Source: Bradyrhizobium sp. YR681 | Lineage (GTDB): Bacteria > Pseudomonadota > Alphaproteobacteria > Rhizobiales > Xanthobacteraceae | Assembly (NCBI RefSeq): GCF_000282615.1 | Contig: NZ_AKIY01000328.1 | Location: 37,191 to 101,190 of the forward strand | Direction of reading: 5' to 3' | DNA length: 64,000 bases | In this document: positions 61,309 to 64,000 of the stretch, piece by piece | How the letters are laid out: each line of letters starts with the position of its first letter | How positions within the stretch are numbered: the first letter of the stretch is position 1 | The notes under the pieces: generated by a model | Database searches by the model: none | Told to the model about the DNA's origin: nothing | What the model saw: only the letters and a program-made list of their open reading frames with translations | Made by a program: the position numbers and the translations under genes

Positions 61309-63585
61309 GTGGGCGTTGCTTTGTCGGAGAGGAAACATCGTTGGTTCAGCACCGCAGCTGCGATCAACGCAACGATGTTCGGTTCGGTCGTATTGGTATC
61401 CGTTGAAATCCTGCCGTCCCAGGTATTGGCCCAGAGCAGCAATTTGCCACCGGTCACCGTCGAGGCGACGGACGCACCGAAGACGCGCAGACCAGCCGCG
61501 TCCAATCAGCGCACACGATCTCCTCGCGCGGCCTCGGCGAACCGGCGCGCCAATCCGGCAGCCGATCAAAATCGCGCTTCGCAGGCGGCCGGAGGCGCGG
61601 TCGCTGCGACAACCGGCTATGTCGCAACCACCGGCACCGCCGGCACCAAGACCAACACGCCGTTGATCGAAACGCCGCAGTCCCTCTCGGTGGTGACGAA
61701 GAAGGAGCTCGAGGATCGCAACGTCCAGACGCTCAAGGACGCCGTCAACTACACGCCCGGCGTCACGACCTCGGCCTTCGGGTACGATCCGCGCTTCGAC
61801 AGTTTTTATATCCGCGGCTTCGACGCGACCTATACGGGCATCTATCGCGACGGCTTGCGTCAGGCAGGCGGCAATTTCGTCATTCCCAAGATCGAGCCCT
61901 ACGGATTGGAGAGCGTGTCGATTCTCCGAGGTCCGGCCTCCGGCCTTTACGGCCTCGGCTCTCCCGGCGGCATCGTCGATGTCACGACAAAGCGGCCGAC
62001 ACAGACGCCGTTCGGCGAAGTGCAATTGCAGGCCGGGAATTACGATCGTTACCAGGGCGCCTTTGACGTCGGCGGTCCGGTGCCCGGCAGCGACCAATTG
62101 TACTACCGCCTGACCGGCTTGTTCCGCGACGCCAAGACCTGGTTTCCCGGCAATGACGACGACCGGGCCTATATCGCGCCGGCCCTGACCTGGAAGCCGA
62201 ATCTTGATACGACATTCACGATCCTCGGCGAATATCAGACCAGCCGCACCGCCGCGAGCATCGGAAACGCGCGCACGGCCGATGGCAAGCTGACCAACAT
62301 CTACTCGAACGACCCGGCGTTCAGCGCCATGGACCAGAAGCAATTTCGCATCGGCTACGCGTTCGAGCACAACGTCAACGACACCTGGACCGTGCGGCAG
62401 AACTTCCGATTCTATCAGGTCGGCGTGGACGCGAAGTACACGCAGATCGACTCGATCGACACTGCGACCCAGACCGCCTCGCGCTCCGCCTGGCGCATCG
62501 TGGACAATCTCAAGACCGCTACCCTCGACAACCAGGCCGAGGCCAAGTTCATGCTCGGCGCCGTCAAGAACACCGTCCTGTTCGGCGTCGACTACAGTCA
62601 TTCCAAATACGACGACAAGATCGGGTACGGGCCGGCGCCCGATCTCAATCTTGCGACCATGAACTACGGCGCCCAGGCGATCGCCTCGCCGGCATTTTCG
62701 ATCTTCACCAGCCAGTCGATCAACGAGGTCGGGGTCTATGCACAGGAGCAGGCCAGGCTCGGCGGTTTCATCCTGACGCTCAATGGCCGCCAGAGCTGGG
62801 TCTCGCAGAGCACGACAACGACGCTGGGCGGAACTCCGGAAACCTCGAAGCCCTCGGCCTTCACCGGCCGCGCGGGCCTGAGCTATCTGTTCGACAGCGG
62901 CATTGCGCCCTACGTCAGCTATGCCACGTCGTTCAGCCCGCAGACCGGCGTCGACGTCACCGGCGCCACGTTCAAGCCGACCACCGGCGAGCAGACCGAA
63001 GCGGGCATCAAATATCAGATGCCGAGTTTCCCGGTGCTGCTGACCGCCGCGGTGTTCGACATCAAGCAGGACAATGTCCTGCGCACCAATCCCGACGACA
63101 TCGCATTCCAGGCGGCAACCGGACAGATCGAGTCCAAAGGACTGGAGCTCGAGGCCAAGCTGGCACTCAAGCCGGGCCTCGATCTCACCGCGGCCTACAC
63201 TCATCTCAACGTCGTGATCACGCGGGGCAACGCCGATACGACCGGCAACGAATATTCCGGCATCCCCCGAAACTCGGTCGCGGCGTTCGGCAAATACACC
63301 TTCCAGTCCGGCTCGCCCGTCGAGGGGCTGGGATTGGGCCTTGGCGTGCGCTATATCGGCGCGAACTTCGGCAACGACCAGAATACGTTCGAAAATGCGG
63401 CGAAGACGTTGTTCGACGCCGTGATCGACTACGATTTGGGCAAGCTCGACCGGAATTTCCAGGGCGCCTATATGCGCGTGAACGCCACCAATCTGTTCGA
63501 CGAGAAGTATGACACTTGCCAGTCCGGCTATTGTTACGCCGGCGAACGGCGCCAGGTGATCGGGACGCTGAGCTATCGGTGGTAA
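61309..63585 (+). CDS. TonB-dependent siderophore receptor, FhuA/FoxA type
   Basis: A 758-aa outer-membrane receptor. After an N-terminal signal region (hydrophobic about 16-42, QVLAQ) and an Arg/Ala/Pro-rich linker to about 110, the plug begins with TNTPLIETPQSLSVVTKKELEDRNVQTLKDAVNYTPGV, continues FDSFYIRGFD, and ends SILRGPASGLYGLGSPGGIVDVTTKRP. The barrel follows, with the C-terminal NLFDEKYDTCQSGYCYAGERRQVIGTLSYRW ending in Trp; this NxYD...CY pattern is that of ferrichrome-type receptors. The start is GTG, weakly supported. It imports ferric hydroxamate-like siderophores with TonB-ExbBD energy. Confidence 0.9.
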   Translation: MGVALSERKHRWFSTAAAINATMFGSVVLVSVEILPSQVLAQSSNLPPVTVEATDAPKTRRPAASNQRTRSPRAASANRRANPAADQNRASQAAGGAVAATTGYVATTGTAGTKTNTPLIETPQSLSVVTKKELEDRNVQTLKDAVNYTPGVTTSAFGYDPRFDSFYIRGFDATYTGIYRDGLRQAGGNFVIPKIEPYGLESVSILRGPASGLYGLGSPGGIVDVTTKRPTQTPFGEVQLQAGNYDRYQGAFDVGGPVPGSDQLYYRLTGLFRDAKTWFPGNDDDRAYIAPALTWKPNLDTTFTILGEYQTSRTAASIGNARTADGKLTNIYSNDPAFSAMDQKQFRIGYAFEHNVNDTWTVRQNFRFYQVGVDAKYTQIDSIDTATQTASRSAWRIVDNLKTATLDNQAEAKFMLGAVKNTVLFGVDYSHSKYDDKIGYGPAPDLNLATMNYGAQAIASPAFSIFTSQSINEVGVYAQEQARLGGFILTLNGRQSWVSQSTTTTLGGTPETSKPSAFTGRAGLSYLFDSGIAPYVSYATSFSPQTGVDVTGATFKPTTGEQTEAGIKYQMPSFPVLLTAAVFDIKQDNVLRTNPDDIAFQAATGQIESKGLELEAKLALKPGLDLTAAYTHLNVVITRGNADTTGNEYSGIPRNSVAAFGKYTFQSGSPVEGLGLGLGVRYIGANFGNDQNTFENAAKTLFDAVIDYDLGKLDRNFQGAYMRVNATNLFDEKYDTCQSGYCYAGERRQVIGTLSYRW

Positions 63586-63690
63586 GCGGCATGGTCCACT
63601 CCCGTGTTCCGGGGGCGCTGCAAAGCGCAAGCGTTGCTGCGCGGCGTCCGGGGGACGAGGGCGGAGTGCGGCGCGACTCTGTCTCCACAG

Positions 63691-63771
63691 CGTCATTGCG
63701 AGCGCAGCGATGCAAATCCGGAGTCTTTCCGCGGAGGGATTCTGGATTGCTTCGCTGCGCTCGCAATGACG
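63691..63771. repeat. palindromic intergenic repeat with 20-bp perfect arms
   Basis: CGTCATTGCGAGCGCAGCGA (63691-63710) is the exact reverse complement of 63752-63771, with an imperfectly paired centre (AATCCGGAGTC against GGATTCTGGATT). Short ORFs across it (for example ending DCFAALAMT) are repeat-encoded and not genes. I know this element as a frequent intergenic repeat in Bradyrhizobium and relatives. Confidence 0.85.
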
Positions 63772-63894
63772 GCGTATGAGGCGGCAGCTTCGCTCTTCCA
63801 GCTTGCATGAGTTTGCAGACACAGCTTCTCGTCCTCGCGGCGCAATTCGCCCGAGCTTTGCTTCGTGACTCCACCCTCATAGCCAAGAGGGCGC

Positions 63895-64000
63895 AGGGAA
63901 GGCCGGGTGCTGACCTCGCACCCGCGGTCTGCTGCGCAAAAGGCACACGCAGAAAACCGCACAGCAGCATACAGGTGGTGCCAATCACTCGGCCTTCCCT
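63895..64000. repeat. second intergenic repeat with AGGGAAGGCCG arms, at right edge
   Basis: AGGGAAGGCCG (63895-63905) and CGGCCTTCCCT (63990-64000) are perfect inverted arms; between them are GGTGC/GCACC and CAGCAGC-like substructures. The element may continue past the edge. It resembles a repeat often seen between genes in Bradyrhizobium. The 185 bases between the receptor gene end and this repeat, outside the 63691-63771 element, show no gene. Confidence 0.7.

Noticed and set aside
63604..63810. 68-aa ORF downstream of the receptor
   Set aside because: Encoded by the palindromic repeat; the HCERSDA...DCFAALAMT pattern is a known spurious product of such elements.
61303..63822. 839-aa antisense frame over the TonB receptor
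   Set aside because: Antisense to a clear receptor gene; its start includes repeat-derived HCERSEA-type residues.

Overview
The window looks like chromosome of a high-GC alphaproteobacterium, most likely Bradyrhizobium or a close relative. This is inferred from gene families, codon use, the histidine-utilisation layout with formimidoylglutamate deiminase, and two intergenic repeat types at the right end that resemble repeats I associate with Bradyrhizobium and Rhodopseudomonas. No database search was run. I see no tRNA, rRNA, CRISPR array or transposase.

Region 1 (2-17934, all +) is the downstream part of an extracellular contractile injection system (eCIS) cluster, cut by the left edge. It holds an AAA+ ATPase (5'-truncated), a 77-aa protein, a DUF4157 protein with a second zinc-protease motif, a tube-adaptor protein, a LysM-like protein, a separate hub and OB-fold spike, a PAAR-like tip, a gp25 wedge protein, two baseplate-J proteins, a tail protein with a beta-helix tail, a 1060-aa beta-helix protein and a final LysM-like protein. 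Most neighbours overlap by ATGA, so this is one tightly coupled operon. Sheath and inner tube must lie upstream if the system is complete.

Region 2 (17945-29205) carries histidine degradation: hutU-hutH-hutI on the minus strand and hutF-hutC on the plus strand, diverging from a perfect 20-bp palindrome. Downstream of hutC lie an NMT1/SsuA-type ABC transporter, an M20 amidase and a phosphoribosyltransferase, which together suggest uptake and processing of a nitrogenous base or ureide. No hutG is visible.

Region 3 (29224-55477) is a catabolic island of CoA chemistry. Most genes are on the minus strand: two acyl-CoA dehydrogenases, an ADP-forming-type CoA ligase, two SDRs, a 3-hydroxyisobutyrate-dehydrogenase-type reductase, SMP-30 lactonase, a full LIV transporter with two binding proteins, a CitE-type lyase, a TauABC/SsuABC-type transporter, two hot-dog hydratases, two adjacent CaiB-type CoA-transferases and a SucCD-like CoA ligase pair. 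A GntR/FCD regulator and an isochorismatase-family protein sit in the middle on the plus strand. The motif ATGCAT-N-ATGCAT occurs exactly where a regulator of this island would act: before the second LIV binding protein, between citE and the GntR gene, and at the start of the sucCD-like operon. I infer one regulon that imports an organic acid, activates it to a CoA ester, hydrates it and cleaves it.

Region 4 (55750-64000) holds a catalase-related protein with the distal His replaced by Phe, an AraC regulator, an orphan bamA whose leader can fold over its own ribosome-binding site, a small exported protein, a FhuA/FoxA-type TonB receptor, and repeat-rich non-coding DNA to the right edge.
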